Origin: Channa striata | Taxonomy: Eukaryota; Chordata; Actinopteri; Anabantiformes; Channidae | Length of the DNA stretch: 64,000 nucleotides | Assembly (NCBI GenBank): GCA_033026295.1 | Contig: CM065170.1 | Span: 32,562,780-32,626,779 of the forward strand | Direction of reading: 5' to 3' | In this document: positions 39,005-50,962 of the stretch, one piece after another | Layout: each line of letters opens with the position of its first letter | Position numbering within the stretch: the stretch's first letter is position 1 | The notes under the pieces: model-generated | The model's input: the letters and a program-made list of their open reading frames with translations, nothing else | Database searches by the model: none | Told to the model about the DNA's origin: nothing | Position numbers and translations under genes: made by a program

Positions 39005-39370
39005 TCTGAGTCTGTCTGTGGCAGGTTGGGTGTGCTTTGGACGTTTAATGCGTCTTTGGGGTATTTTAAGTCTAGTTATGTCTGTCGTAGGTCATTTTAG
39101 GTATTTTCACGTCTGTTTTTGTGGTATTTTTATTGTGTTTTTGTGGTTTTAAGTCTTTTCAGAAATTTTATGTCTTTTCTTTTTATTTTTATGTCTATTT
39201 TTGTACTTTTAGGTCTTTGTGTGGTAGTTTTGTGTCTATTTTATGTATTTTATGATGTTTTATGTTTTGTCTATTTTGGCACATCTGTAAATATAGGTCT
39301 TTATTTTCTGACATTCTGGCCACGTGTCTGTTACATCTCTTTTTGGCCATTTGCCTCTTTTAATGGATGT
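39005..39370 (+). repeat. Degenerate 'TTTTGTGTCT' minisatellite array, longest copy
   Basis: About 350 nt of T/G-rich imperfect units of 20-26 nt, for example GGTATTTTAAGTCTAGTTATG, TCTGTTTTTGTGGTATTTT and TCTATTTTTGTACTTTTAG. It explains the hydrophobic Phe/Val-rich ORF at 39119-39505, which is not a gene. Confidence 0.7.
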
Positions 39371-39634
39371 TTAAAATTCAACAAGAGAAAAAGACACAGT
39401 CCTATGGTCCTGCACTTGATGGGCTTTTCATTACTTCATCCATGGCCCCTAACACCTAAAGTGAAGACTAATGAGGGCTTCTGGACGTGTTTTGTGCCGG
39501 TCTAGACTCTGGCTCACCAAAGCAATTATAATAGCTACAGATATGTATTGCAGCCCTTACGTAACCTTTTTGGAGTTCGGAGGATACGTTGGTTTGTTGA
39601 AAAAAGACACATCAGAAATATCGGCGAGCGCCGC

Positions 39635-39710
39635 TCGGCAGTGGGATTTTAAACCAGCAACCTTCCGTTCACAGGCCCGTGAGCCTAACCTCTCGTCCTT
39701 CGCTGCCCCC
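39635..39710 (-). mobile_element. tRNA-like SINE head, degenerate
   Basis: Read on the - strand: GGGGGCAGCGAAGG..., GAGGTTAGGCTCACGGGCC, CGGAAGGTTGCTGG, then GGTTTAAAATCCC. This follows the fish tRNA-derived repeat 'GGCAGC...GTGGTTAGG...GGAAGGTTGC.GGTTCGAATCCC', whose B-box equivalent is at 39643-39655. The B box is mutated and the tail is not recognisable. Confidence 0.5.
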
Positions 39711-39882
39711 TCAGCGAGCTGTTTTTCTGTGCTCTCTCTCTGTCTCTCTGTCTCTGATGGGACGTCCTCTCGCCGCCTCAGAGCTGCGAGGGGTGTTTAT
39801 CTCTGACCCGCAGGTTGGGAGCCGCTGTCTCAGCTGCCAAAACAGTCCCATTCAACATTGTGCTGAGTTCATCAATGCTCTG

Positions 39883-39906
39883 CACACACACACACACACA
39901 CACACA
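39883..39906. repeat. (CA)12 microsatellite
   Basis: A perfect CA run. Confidence 0.95.
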
Positions 39907-42900
39907 GAGGGAAATGCATGCACACACAGGCACACTGCAAAAAATATGTCAACCCCTGGCATATTTTTTAATTTGTCAAAATAATTTCTGTTGTTTTCTA
40001 TGAGCTGCTTTTGTTAAATTGCGTCTGCAGGAAAAGCTGACGTGGCATTTGTGCTGATGGTTTCACAGCAGATCAAAATGTCTCATTCAAAGTAAGTTTG
40101 TTTTTGTTTCTAAAAGCAGTTCAGATTGTGAAAAGTCACATTTCTCAGATCATTTTCTCTCACCTCAGAGACTACCTTAGGACCACTTGGAATGTGAGAC
40201 TTGTCCATTTTTGGATGAGAATTATGATTTTGACATAGGTCACTTTTTATAGTGTGCATGTAACACACACATCTACACACAAAAACCACAAATCCCCGGC
40301 AGGAAAGAACCAGACAGCCTCAGTCCTCTTTTGCTGCATATCTGGGGACCCCCTCCATCGCCTAGTGCCTATCAACCTCCGACAGGTCAGGTCCGCACAC
40401 ACACGCACACACAGACACACACAGAGGTCCCCAACCCGCGACCTCTCCCCTGTCACAACTGTCACTTGACTTCAGCGAGCAGGACCCCCTTTTATCAGAA
40501 AACCTGAAGCGTGGCTCTGACAAAGCTGAGGAACTGCCAGAGACTGACCCCTGTGTATATTTAGCAGCAGCTTGGCAGTCGCCCATCCCAACTGTCGAGG
40601 CTGTCAGAGCCTCGCATGCACGCCGCCCCCCCATCCTCCAGTTTGATTATGCAGAGAGGGAGTCACATAGGATGCTTTCATTGTTCAGTTAATTGTGCGC
40701 ATTCAGGTAAAGTCCAAACGGGTTTGTCAACGGAATGATGACAGCTGTATTACCTGATAGTAAACACTTGCAGACATTTTGTCGCCGCACTCGATTTGTG
40801 CATTTAAAATGAAGGCATGGCGGCGTGTGAAGCCTAGTTGTAGTAAAAGTTTCCTTGATAAAGTTTACAGGTGTGAGCTCAGGCTTATAACCCAGTTAGA
40901 ATATGGAAAGAAGGATTAAATAACTTTCAGGTTGGATTAGACAAACTTTAAACTGCATTAATAATTTTGTCCTTTGCATATATAAATCTGCATAATCAAA
41001 GATGGAATTAGATGGTCACATGTCCATCGTGTCCCCCCTCAACTGTCCTTCAGACTTGCAGCCTTCACCTGCTGGAAATGAAAGGTTTATCTCATCATTT
41101 CTCAAAAGTTTGCTGCTTTTTTAACACAACTAAACATTTTAAACGCATGGAACATTGACCCATTTTTTCCCAAATTCTGAAAAGAACCTAGTTGCAGACA
41201 AAGATTGCTGGAAGTCGTGGATGTTGTAGGTGGGAAGAGGACTCTTCAGAAGCTGGTATTTAGTAACAGCACAGACTGAACGTGTGGCATGATACTTTGT
41301 TTAAATCAGGTGGGAAATAAATGTTTAAAAAAAATTATATTATTATCATTATTTTGAATCTTGGAGGATTTAAATGCTGAGGATGCTATTAATTCAAAGG
41401 CGAATCAGACGAGGACTTATCACACCTTTGAAGAGCGTTTCCAGATGTTTCTGTGACGATCTTACATGTTGCTCGGAATCAGATGAGTTTAAGCTGAAGG
41501 TGGGGGACAAAAATCCTCAGTCCTTTTCCATCAGTGTGAAAGTATCTCCAAGCCTGGATGAATAGCAGCAGACGCCTTTTGAAATTAAGGAACTTTATTG
41601 TTTGAAAAGACAAGGGCTGCAGATGTCACACTGTGGATATCTGACCATTTCATCTTTTATAACCCTCATAACCCCATAACCCTCGAGTGTCTCGATGAAG
41701 TAGGCCAGAGCCGGTGTCGACATTAGACATTCAGCATCAATGCAGGCGCAGCGCACAGGGACCCTGTGTGATATCACAAAGTTTGCCTGCACTTTGTACT
41801 TCCTGCACTTCTTTTTCTGGAGCAGAACACGAGGCCGTACATCACCATGGAGGAGTTTCTTGGCTCTCTGGTGTTTTCACTCCACCTTTTGATCAACCTG
41901 ATTCACCTGCTGGCAAATAACCTAATTGACTGTTTAGGTAAATGCAAAATGATGATGATTTATAACATTTTACAACAAACGGAGAGTGTATTTCAACTCA
42001 GCTCCCTACGTGTCTCGGGACTGCGTGTCATCCACCAAGCTTGTGACTCACAGTGTGAAGAGTCCAACAAGCTCCGGTGTATTAGCATACGGGCCTACCT
42101 TTGTTTGCCCTCGTCGTCAAGTCAACGCCATGCGACGCGTGGTTATTTTAGTGTGCGGAAACGCATAATCTCTCCCTCGCTTACCTTCGTCTCTGTAACC
42201 TTAATGCGATGAGCAGCAGCAGTGCAGTGGTGCAAACTTTGAGCTTTAGATGTTGCTTGAACCCGCTGACACACATCCTTCAGCGAGAAGGATGGTGTGA
42301 ATAATTATGCAGCATGAGACATCTATTCGTCTTTATTCTTCATCATTCACCCTCTTGTTTTTGTCTTTTGTCTTGTTCGTTCTCGATTTAAGCCCAGAAT
42401 AAGATCTAAAGTTTGTCAGAAAGTCAGAAAGACAAACGGTGGTTTTCGCCTGCACTGGGTTGTACTCTACAGATGCTTGCTCGTAACAAAATACACGGTT
42501 AATTTGTCACAAATATATGCAGAAAATATGCAGAATATTCTACAAAGGAAATGATCATTTTTACAAAAGCAAAAGATCTTGGATCCTCTGTATTTTAAAA
42601 AGATTGCAGAAGCAATAATGCCGATGCATACAGGGCTTCTGTGCTGCTGTGTTCGGCTTCTTCCTCGTGAGTTATCGTTGAGGCCTGGGTGGAGTTCACA
42701 CGCATCTCAGCGCTGGCTCTGGCTGAGCGCCACGCACCGCTTAGCGGGAATCTCAAAGTGAACCTAATCGGTTCTCCAGTCAGCGTGTTTAAATGGTCTT
42801 TTCGCCAGGTTAATGGGATTTCCGCTGAAAAGGTCTGCGCTCGACATCTAAAGTGGTCCAGACAATCGCAATGAGCTCCAAGTCAAGTGTGATTAACCCG

Positions 42901-44617
42901 CTGACCCGTCTGCAGCCATCGCGCCGCTGCTCCCTCGCAGCTCAACTGGAACTGTGTGCAAGTCAAGTCACATTTGCTTATTAGGATGTAAACAGGGATG
43001 AGGCGAAACAAAGAGAAACTAGAGCAGCAGATTTAAAAATCCGAGGTGTGAGGAGTTACAGTCATGTTGCATTCATCTGGAGCTGTGACTAGTCCTGCAG
43101 CAAACATTCCTGTGAAATGATTAGCCAGGAATCAAAGTTTCGAGCTCAGTTTTACCACGGCCACCGTTTACGAAATGTTAAAGTCACGACAAAAACACAG
43201 TAATAACCAAAACCAGAAGTGCCTGTTGAGGCTTTTATTTGGATGTTGTTCATCTTTGAACCACTGCTTCAAAGCCTGGTGAAGCCCAGAATACTGCAAG
43301 TCCTCGGCCGTGTGTCATACGTTGTTTGTCCCTAACCTCTCATAAAGTCCCCCCTCGGAGAAAAACACTGGCATCTGCCTAATTATAGCTACTTTTTTTT
43401 TAGTTTAGAGCAAATAAAGTAGTTAGAACCAGCTCCAGTGGGTCTTGAAATGTGTCCGTTGCCGTTTGCGTCTTTGGAAATTTCTCCAAACCTTTCAGCT
43501 CTTGTCTGCGTGAGGTGCTGTGACTGTTCAACTTGCTGTGGGACCTAAGACTCAAGTTGTTCAACGGTTCGTGAGACAATTGTCGTGAGTTTTTTTTTTT
43601 TCCCCAGAGAGGCTGTGGACTCACACCATGAGCCCTCATAACAACCTCAACCTCCAGCTTTGCGTTCACCTTATGTATGTTTCTGTTTGTTTGTAATATT
43701 TTCCCACATGGCAGCTGCAACACCTACAACTTTATGCTGTTACTTAACACATCGTGTGGCGTCGAAGCAGCCAACCTTGATAATGGAGTGAATTGTTCCG
43801 CATCGATCCACGCAACGCCGTGGTGATAATCATCCGTTTGTGTGGGTCAGTGTCTGTAATGATTTCTCGCTACTTCTGCCCTCCGACCTTCATGCACTGT
43901 GTGTGTGTGTGTGTTTGTGTGTTTGTGGTGTACTTTTGATGAGCATTAGCCAGTGAACCGTCTTTTCCCATGTCAGGGAGGCAGAAATGAATGGTGTTAT
44001 CACCTCCGACTGAGTGTTCACTTCTTCCTGACTCAGTTTGTCACTGAGGCTCTGCTGCATCTCCCGTGCATTTTTTATTTTTTTTTTACCTTTATTTGTC
44101 TGGTGAAGACTTTATCTGGTGTTGTGTGCTGGGACAAGTCCGTTTGTACGCCGGGAAATATCCGATGGAAACGCTGAAGCTCAAAGTGCATGAATTGTGT
44201 CAGCCGAAGACTTAAGACACACCTACTGTCCCTGGAAAAGTGCCATCATTTGTTTTAATTTGCCACTTCTTGATGTGGCGTCACTTGTCAGTGGATATCT
44301 CGTTTGGGAGGAAATCTTCACGTTCACTTCAAATGCTCCAGGCAAAGGATTCCTCCTCCCTGTTTGTCAAAAGTAGCTTGCTGTAGAAATTAGGATGGAT
44401 TCTGTGACAGCTACATCACGCGCGCGAGAACTGGGTCACATAGTATTTAGAATACTTACCAGTGCTTAAAGAGGTTACTGAGCCCACCTAGTGTGGGGAT
44501 GACTTACCTCAGGAGAGCGTTTTATTCTGTCAGCTCCTCTGAGTGAAGGGCTTTACTCCATATCTATGGAAAAACAACCCGCCATGATCACCATGATGTG
44601 TTCTGTCAGTGGATTTG

Positions 44618-44765
44618 CTCATTTTGTGTCTATTAGTTATTGTGAGTTTATGTTTTCCTCTTTTTGTCTCTGGTTTTAGTTGTTATGTGTCTATGGCTTC
44701 AGTATAATTTCAATCGTCGTTTCACTTTCTGTTTCTTTTCTTTTCATGTGTCTTCACATGACAAA
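44618..44765 (+). repeat. Degenerate 'TTTTGTGTCT' minisatellite array
   Basis: Units beginning ATTTTGTGTCTATTAG, CTTTTTGTCTCTGGTTTTAG and TTGTTATGTGTCTATGG recur at about 20-25 nt spacing. Confidence 0.55.
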
Positions 44766-45744
44766 AGAGGCTTCCATCAGAATTAAATTATGAAACTGTC
44801 CTTATAGTTTGTTGTGTATTGCTTTTGTAAGTGCCTTTCATAGTTCCAATTTATTTTTTTCCACAGTAAAGGATGCAAAAAGCTCACAGCTCTGAAGACT
44901 TTCTAAAACCACTGCATCCTAATTGTTTGCAAGAAATCTGATTCGGTAAAGACCGGGGCTTCGAGTAATTGGTGGATACCCAGGAAAGATTGTAGTGATC
45001 TGCCTTTTTCTGGGCATTTTACCATTGGACATGTTTTTTGAGTTTTAGTCATATTGTTTTGCGTTTGTGTGCATGTGGGAAATTCCTCCATCCAGGGCTC
45101 CCAAGTTAAGGCGGTGGTGGATGTTTGAGCTCCTGCCTTCCACTGTAATTCTGGAAACTGTTTAACTCTGTACAGCTGAAATCATCCAGGCGGCGTAAAT
45201 ATTGAAACGGCTTTCAGCCAAGTCTGCTGTATTCAGTTACTAATGTATGTTTAACCGTCGTGGCTCGGAGCAGGTGACATAATATTTGACACGAGATGCC
45301 AAGTGTGAGAAAACTCAGTGCGTAAGTGTGTGTGTGTGTTGTTCTCCTCGGGGTGTGAAGGTATTAAACCAACTGGCAGGATTGGTTGAGATCATGTCGA
45401 CTGACGGGCCAGAACAGATGCACAGGTACACACACACCCACACACTCTCAGGAGTGTCCAACCGCACACAATGATTTAGTCTTTTCTGCTTCATTGCAAG
45501 GTTTTTTTTTTCTGCTCTTAGTTTTACTTTATATACTATTATCTATATACTTATATATACGTTATGTTACGATATAAAAGGTGTAAGGAAAGTGGTGACT
45601 TTCTTTGTTACGTTACATAAAGATCAAAATTTAGCTTAAAACTTTATTTTGCTTACTTTTCCTTGTCTCCTTGTCACCACGACAACGCACGAAAAAACAA
45701 AAAAGAAAGAAAAAAAAAGAACATAAACTAGATACTGATGACTA

Positions 45745-45838
45745 AAAACACACAACCAACGACACAAACAGACACTGAACATCCCAACCTAGAGACAAAA
45801 TGACCAGAACGGACACAACTATAGACACTGTAACTTAC
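45745..45838 (-). repeat. Degenerate 'TTTTGTGTCT' minisatellite array, reverse orientation
   Basis: The + strand reads ACACAAACAGACACTGAAC, AGAGACAAAATGACC and ACTATAGACACTGTAAC, the reverse complement of the TTTTGTGTCT-type units seen at 39005, 44618, 48728 and 56895. Confidence 0.5.
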
Positions 45839-46206
45839 AAATGTTACAACAGCTGTTATTTAACCATCTTAAATGGATAGAAATGCACCGGTAATACTAT
45901 AACAGCATCGGCTAATTGGTGGCAAATATTCTGTAATTCAAGCCAAAAGTCACAGCCTGAAGTGCGAATGAGCCAAATTGTCATCACTTACAGCGATTGT
46001 CCTTAAGAATTCCTGTGAGGAAATCGTGAGGGCACAAAACCAAGAGCACACACAATAATCCAGCCAGCAGACATCATTTTCCAACAGGTGCAGACCAAGA
46101 TCAAGTTGCAACACTTTTCTTCCTCCCCCCTCCCTCAGTCGTCTCCTTCCCGCCTCTCTCTTTTTCAAATTAATGCCTGTGAGAGCAGCTTTAGAGTCGT
46201 TTCTGA

Positions 46207-46232
46207 TGTGTGTGTGTGTGTGTGTGTGTGTG
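46207..46232. repeat. (GT)13 microsatellite
   Basis: A perfect GT run. Confidence 0.95.
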
Positions 46233-46254
46233 GGGTCGCTAATAACCAGGCAAG

Positions 46255-46405
46255 GTACACTAATCTCAGATGGCAACATTTGGTTTACCTTAAGCTGGAG
46301 GGACAGCTGTATAAAAGCAGGAATTATCCTAATCAGTTCAAACTCCATCCTCCGCCCTCCCCTCCTCCCTGTTTCACCTCTTTGCATATAAAACTTCCAC
46401 ATTAG
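46255..46405 (+). promoter_or_regulatory. Candidate regulatory block with a TATA-like word
   Basis: Follows a (GT)13 tract. Contains CAACATTTGG, a CAGCTG E-box, GTATAAAAGCAGG (TATA-like, 46310-46322), AATTATCCTAATCAG and CATATAAAAC. A cryptic promoter is possible, but no supporting exon structure is evident downstream. Confidence 0.3.
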
Positions 46406-47079
46406 GCTTAAGAGTACAACAGCTTAGCTGCTGCTCGCCCTACATCTGTCTTCCCTCTGCGAAGACCAATCAGAAAGGTGGATGGACGGATGAAGGGGAA
46501 GCGAAGGCGGTGGGGGCGGGGGAAAGACAGGAAGAGAGGAGGAGGAAAAAGGAGGAACTGAGGAGAGAGGGACTAAAGAGACAGAAGTGAAAGTGCGTCA
46601 GCAGTTTTTTTTACAACATTACAACACGTCTTTCAGATCAAACTACACAAATAATCCATGGAATGAAGAAACACGCTCGTTCTCCTCCATCTCCCGTAAT
46701 TGGACGTTATTTACTGTGTCTGTGTGCTATAGACCGTGTGTGTGTCGCAGGACCTTCCAGTGCATGGAGCACGTTTGTAGTTCCCAACTTAATGAGCACG
46801 TCGGTGCCACGTAGCCCAGTTCAAGTGGCAACTCAAAGTCGTGAAACGTTCATATTCCGGGGGCAGCTCTGCATGTTGTTTGCAGAAATGTCCGTGCTGG
46901 CCTCGCGTTCAGGTGCAACTCATTTTGCCAGGAAGCATTAAAACCTTCACACAATGAGACTTTTTGTGTTTTTATTGAAAACACAAAAGTGTTTTTTTTC
47001 CTACATGTTCATCTGTATTTGAGGCATATTCTGGCTGCATTGCAAACAGCTTCTATCAGCCTTTTTTTTTTCTTTTTGC

Positions 47080-47260
47080 CTCTCTCCGAGGCCCTCAGCA
47101 CCATAAATCCGACTGATTACTCTGCACCCCTTTTGCTTGACTGAACCTTCACAATCAGCCATGGCCGCCAACAATGAGGCTCTGATGAATCAAACATCCA
47201 TGGCATTAGTTTCACCTTGCTGCCCCTTTCCCATACGCCACCACCTCTTTGTCAGGCCCC
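47080..47260. promoter_or_regulatory. Candidate conserved non-coding element
   Basis: Non-repetitive sequence with CCATAAATCCGACTGATTACTC, AACAATGAGG (Sox-like) and GATGAATCAAACATCCATGG words. No ORF of note. Conservation untested. Confidence 0.3.
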
Positions 47261-48727
47261 GGTTTGATGAGAAGGACTACTGACACTGGCTGCACCTATT
47301 GATAGACAATTCTGTAAAGACCCTAGCAAACCCCAAATGCTCCTCCCTATTCTTCCACGCTTTGCCTCCCAAAAATAGGCAACAAAACCTGCTAGGAGCA
47401 TGGCGCTAAAACCCCTGGTTTGCAGGAGGCTTTGTGTTGAGTTTTTGGTTTTCGGGTGCATTACTGCAGCGTCTCAATATTTGCCAAAAAAACTTAGGAA
47501 GCCCCCAACTCAACAAACACATGCAAAAACATCTTTCAAATGCTAGATCAGATCCCAGGATGCCTTTAAAGGAGTGTATTGTCCCAGAGCGTCCACAGGA
47601 GCTACAGGTACAACACAACAGGTTCATTTTGGAGCTCAAGTCATTTCTATTGATCTGAATTTTTTGACGTTTTCATAACAATAAACATCAGTACTGACAC
47701 CAAAACCAACCATAAATTGCTTCCACTCTCGTCTCTACACTCTGCAACTTGTATTAGCTTGTTCGTCTGTGCCGTACACCTTCATTGGTTTCCAAACACG
47801 CTAATCATCAGAAAAGGAGTTCAACTGAACTGAAGGCCTTGAAATCGTAGCGTTATTGAGTGTGATACATGCTTCAGAATATTATATGACAGTCCATCAC
47901 AAGAGTTTAAAATTGACAGACAGGCTTTTATTTTCTACGGTGGATAAGTGGATCTGTTGTTTTCAGCACAGATGCACGTGAGTTTCCTTTTTGAGGAAAT
48001 GACGACGCTCTCGTATTAAACAGCTGCTCTTTATTATCCTGTGCAGTTTTCCCCGGGGTGAGTTTCCAGGCAGCTTAAAGTGTCCACACAGGCTGCTCGA
48101 CCGTGCTGCGCCATCGTACGACCAGCAGAAAGTCGAGCCCTAAATGTGCTGTGAAAGTGCTCGGGCCACTAGCAGCTAGCACGGAGCCTGGCAAACACGG
48201 GTGTGTGTGGGGAAGGAGTGAGGGAGTTGCTATAATGCTCAAGGCTTCTTATAATGAGAGAAAGAGAGGGAGAAACCAAAACCCTGCTCACTCTGAGCAG
48301 TGAAAGCTCATCCAACGTGCTACCCACAATGTTTTATTCATTGAGATATATTTGATTATGTTTGAATTTAATTGGCATTTGGAGATAAATGAAGAGTTTC
48401 ATTCCAAAATGAGACAACCACTATTTAACAAAATTAACACCTCTTCTTAGAAAGTGATGACTGGTGCGAAAGTAAAACCACATTAAAGCTTCTTGTTGAA
48501 GAAACTGAAAAAAAAAGTTTTAAGGATAAAATGTTTGAACGTTTGGACTGTTAACCTGGTGGCTTCTTGTACACGACGTGATTGTTGGTAAGGTTGAGTC
48601 AGAAAATCAGTCGTTTTGCCTCCTTTCATGCGTTGGATCATCTCGTGCTACCAAGCTGGATTCAGAAGATGGTCAGCCTAGCTTTGCATACATTGTGGAT
48701 GCAGGGGAAGTGGCTTGTCTTTCGGGA

Positions 48728-48880
48728 CCGTGGGCCCAGAATCGATGCTTTCCTTTTTGTCGTTGTTGTCTTTTAATGTCTATTTGTGGACATTGTTCGT
48801 TGTGTTTGAGTTGTTGTTTCGCATATCTTCGTAGTTGTTGTTCATCTATTCGTAGTCGAGTTGTGTCTCTTAGCTGAGCT
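48728..48880 (+). repeat. Degenerate 'TTTTGTGTCT' minisatellite array
   Basis: Units such as TTTTTGTCGTTGTTGTC, TTTAATGTCTATTTGTGGAC and TTCGTAGTTGTTGTTC follow each other at about 20-25 nt. The preceding words CCGTGGGCCCAGAATC and the unit type match a dispersed low-complexity repeat common in percomorph fish. Confidence 0.55.
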
Positions 48881-49623
48881 GTTTTAGGAAGAAGTGCGGT
48901 ATGAACCGCTCATTGTCTGTGTCCGTGCAGACACTCGTGTGTCCCTTTGTTCCTAGTCCTGACGGTGATTTTCTCAGTTTCTCTCGTGGAAACAGGTGTG
49001 TTCCCCCAACTGTTCCTTTAAGACCGAAGTCCCTGCATCTTTCTTTACATGCAAATTGTAGCTGGCATCTCTCACTCAGACAGAAGGTCAGCAGGTACAC
49101 TCGCACCAACATTTCAGGCAGGACATCTAAAGTGGCCGTTGAGGAAGTGATTTTGCTCCACTCATCAGGTGAATCGTGTCCAGGCAACATCATTATTTAT
49201 TTGGCAGTATTTCCCAATTTATTCCCCATTTCATTCACTGTTTATTGTACCAACGTTAAAATTGTTTCTGCAGTATTGCAAATATCTCGCGTGTTCCTAT
49301 CCGGCTTCTTTAACTGGGGGTGGTCTAATTTGAAAAAAGGTGAAAAATCAGAAAATGTCTGCATTAATTTCCTCTTCTCACTTACTTCCTATACTGCACC
49401 TCTCTGACTTTCGTGTACGTGTGTGTGAGTGTGAGTGAGTGAGCGACAGCGAGGTGAAGGATAAATCAGTGGTGTGTCTCTCTCGCTCGGTAATATCTGC
49501 TTCCTTTGCTCCTGTGGTGGCGCTCAGCAGGTCTCTTCACATCTCTGTGGCTCCGGATGGAAGGGAGATAAAACACAGGTGAAAGTGCCGGGATGTGTTC
49601 AGAATGTTTGCCTGTCAGCGTGT

Positions 49624-49625
<2 letters not shown>

Positions 49626-49665
<40 letters not shown>
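49626..49665. repeat. (GT)20 microsatellite
   Basis: A perfect GT run of 40 nt. Confidence 0.95.
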
Positions 49666-49671
<6 letters not shown>

Positions 49672-49798
49672 TAAAGAAGTGCATAGGTGAGTTAGTAGAA
49701 GCACAATTGGTACAATTACATGTGATAAAACAATAGTAACGAATATTTACTGAGCAGATTTTCAAACTAAATACACATTTAGTAAATTCTGTGTTCAC

Positions 49799-49818
49799 AT
49801 TATATATATATATATATA
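49799..49818. repeat. (AT)10 microsatellite
   Basis: A perfect alternating A/T run, 134 nt after the (GT)20 tract. Confidence 0.95.
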
Positions 49819-50714
49819 GTGTTGTAGTACTCGTGGCTGAAATGTTTTAAATACCATTTATCAAAAATAAGAAATAGTTTCAGTCAGTGGACAGAAGAAC
49901 CAGACAAAAATCCTCAGAAAGTTCAGGGGTTCTGCAGAACCACTTGACTTGCTGGTTTGGTTTTCAGCTGGGCCACACTTTGGATGTTACTCTCTTGGGT
50001 TTGGTCGTTGAAAGACTTTTTCGCTCTCCTGGACGGATGGAAGTGATAGCCATTAAAAAACATTTATAACTTAAATTCAAATACTTGTTTTCACCAAATT
50101 ATGTTGAAGTGTAACTGGATGATGCTGTAAACGTAAGTTAAAAATGAACAGTTGTAATATTCCATTAGACTTTTTAATGTGAGGCCGCCACGTGCAGTGG
50201 ATTATATGACGTGTTGAACCTTCTCCGAGCTCACATGGCAAAACGTGACCTTGGGTCTGCGGGGAACGTTTTGCACGTCTTGTCCAGAAGCGTTTGACGC
50301 CTCTTGTAAAATGGTCGTTTCTGGGAGCACGTGGACTGTCCAAGCTTACATGCATCAGATCTGTTGTTTGTGCGCATACACAGACATTTGGAGTATTTCC
50401 ACGACATGAAAAAAAATCCCTCTTTGTTCGGGATGATGGCTTCTCTTCAGTCTCAACATGTGTCCGGCCCAGTGAGGTTTAAATCTGCCCACCTGTCCAC
50501 ACACTAATCCTCCCAGCTTTATTACAAAACTGTGCAATTAATTAAAGGCTCAATCACTGGGATTAGTAACCTACATACAAACCGATACTAATATCGGTTA
50601 CTCGGAATTTTAGCATTTTTGGGGGTGGAAAAAATGTTGGGTTCAAAACCCTCGTACCAGAATACGGGGAACGTCCCGGAACGATGAAACAAAAACACAA
50701 CAACCAGGTGGCTT

Positions 50715-50929
50715 TAGTGCAACAGCAGTGCTTTTCTCATTTACAGTGGCATTACAGAGATTAAGATAATCTCCGCTGTATGTTTACTGCATAATGAACC
50801 AGGCCCTGATATAATGACCATCAAATCTGGATTAGGTCATTCACAGCAGAGGGGGGAATTTATTCCAATGATTATTGTCAGCAGGCTGAGCCACACGACA
50901 ATCCCTGCCCGGGCTGACGCATTCCTGAA

Positions 50930-50934
<5 letters not shown>
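50715..50934. promoter_or_regulatory. Candidate conserved non-coding element
   Basis: Unique sequence with dense motif-like words: AGATTAAGATAATCTCC (nearly palindromic), GTTTACTGCATAATGA (forkhead/POU-like), GGATTAGGTCA and CCAATGATTATTGTC (Sox/homeobox-like). It ends abruptly at a CA microsatellite. Confidence 0.4.

Positions 50935-50962
<28 letters not shown>
50935..50962. repeat. (CA)14 microsatellite
   Basis: A perfect CA run. Confidence 0.95.

Larger units (their letters stand above)
39907..46206. other. Gene desert segment, no gene seen
   Basis: Apart from two minisatellite arrays and imperfect GT/CA patches (40259-40280, 40397-40425, 43898-43923, 45325-45340), this is unique-looking DNA. 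Short local repeats include three ATAACCC units at 41659-41684. Candidate regulatory stretches (40480-40700, 42880-42960) are too weak to call. No ORF exceeds chance length. Confidence 0.55.
47261..50714. other. Gene desert segment, no gene seen
   Basis: The 168-codon ORF at 48901-49407 (+) is the longest in the window but has no recognisable motif or splice/initiation context and overlaps minisatellite-derived DNA. The segment also holds the array at 48760, a (GT)20 tract at 49626 and a (TA)10 tract at 49799. Confidence 0.55.

Noticed and set aside
39119..39505. 128-codon hydrophobic ORF resembling a membrane protein
   Set aside because: Product of the T/G-rich minisatellite array; no initiation or splice context.
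48901..49407. 168-codon ORF on the + strand, the longest in the window
   Set aside because: No known domain, no exon-like splice context, adjoins minisatellite DNA; this length is expected by chance in 64 kb.
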